DNA from: Bacteroidales bacterium UBA3764
GTDB taxonomy: Bacteria; Bacteroidota; Bacteroidia; Bacteroidales; UBA932
Length of the DNA stretch: 5,430 nucleotides
Assembly (NCBI GenBank): GCA_002371115.1
Contig: DFFY01000079.1
Coordinates: 16,781-22,210 of the forward strand
Direction of reading: 5' to 3'
A program made the position numbers and the translations under genes. Every line of letters begins with the position of its first letter. The stretch's first letter is position 1. This document shows, in pieces, positions 5,322 through 5,430 of the stretch. The notes beneath the pieces were generated by a model. It searched no databases and was not told the DNA's origin. It saw only the letters and a list, made by a program, of their open reading frames with translations.

Positions 5322-5430
5322 ATGGTACGAGTAAAACCCTTCGCGGCCATTCGCCCGCCCAAAGATTTGGTGACCGAGGTTGCAGCCCCCCCGTATGATG
5401 TCCTGAACTCCGAGGAAGCCCTGGCCATGG
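5322..5430 (+). CDS. DUF1015 family protein, N-terminal 36 residues (runs off right edge)
   Basis: The ATG at 5322 opens a frame with no stop to the window end. The visible residues begin MVRVKPFAAIRPPKDLV and continue to VAAPPYDVLNSEEA. The IRP segment followed by VAAPPYDV is the recognisable beginning of DUF1015 proteins, which are usually around 400 residues. The function of the family is not established to my knowledge. The gene starts 2 nt after the serA stop, so it is almost certainly in the serC-serA operon. I recall DUF1015 genes beside serine biosynthesis genes in other bacteria. A link to serine or phosphoserine metabolism is inferred from that context alone. Only about a tenth of the gene is visible, so nothing can be said about catalytic residues. 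Confidence 0.85.
   Translation, partial: MVRVKPFAAIRPPKDLVTEVAAPPYDVLNSEEALAM

Overview
The window reads as chromosomal housekeeping DNA from a member of the Bacteroidota, most likely a relatively GC-rich Bacteroidales lineage. The evidence is of three kinds. The promoter candidates match the Bacteroidota pattern (TTG-type -33 element, about 20 nt spacer, TAnnTTTG -7 box) rather than the E. coli pattern. The proteins resemble Bacteroides-type versions: GyrA with HEMRTAYIDYSMSV, MiaA with GGSMLY, and a short SerA with TPKKMGAQTAEAN. Start codons sit behind A/T-rich leaders without strong Shine-Dalgarno sequences. I cannot name the genus from the sequence alone.

Layout: two divergent gene groups meet at an AT-rich spacer of about 90 bp (2568-2657). 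The leftward (minus) group is a small acidic-tailed hypothetical protein (2016-2567), miaA for tRNA isopentenylation (1144-2013), and the 5' part of gyrA (1-1063, running off the left edge). The first two are 2 nt apart and probably co-transcribed. gyrA follows an 80 bp gap that holds its own good promoter candidate. The rightward (plus) group is a YigZ/IMPACT-family protein (2658-3257, apparently with a GTG start), then serC (3323-4399), serA (4399-5319) and the first 36 codons of a DUF1015 gene (5322 to the right edge). serC and serA share one base (TAATG), and DUF1015 starts 2 nt after the serA stop, so these three look like a translationally coupled operon.

Function: SerA oxidises 3-phosphoglycerate and SerC transaminates the product, giving the first two steps of serine biosynthesis. 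The phosphatase SerB is not in the window. DUF1015 in the same operon is a candidate for a serine-related role. MiaA, GyrA and YigZ are general tRNA, DNA-topology and translation-associated functions with no obvious tie to serine synthesis.

There is no sign of mobile elements, CRISPR, phage or RNA genes, and no gene-free stretch longer than about 90 bases. I do not see a novel multi-gene system. The points most worth a second look are the SerA that lacks the canonical Glu/His catalytic pair, the back-to-back promoters sharing a TTGCAA palindrome with a possibly leaderless GTG gene, the serC-serA-DUF1015 coupling, and the acidic-tailed protein in front of miaA.
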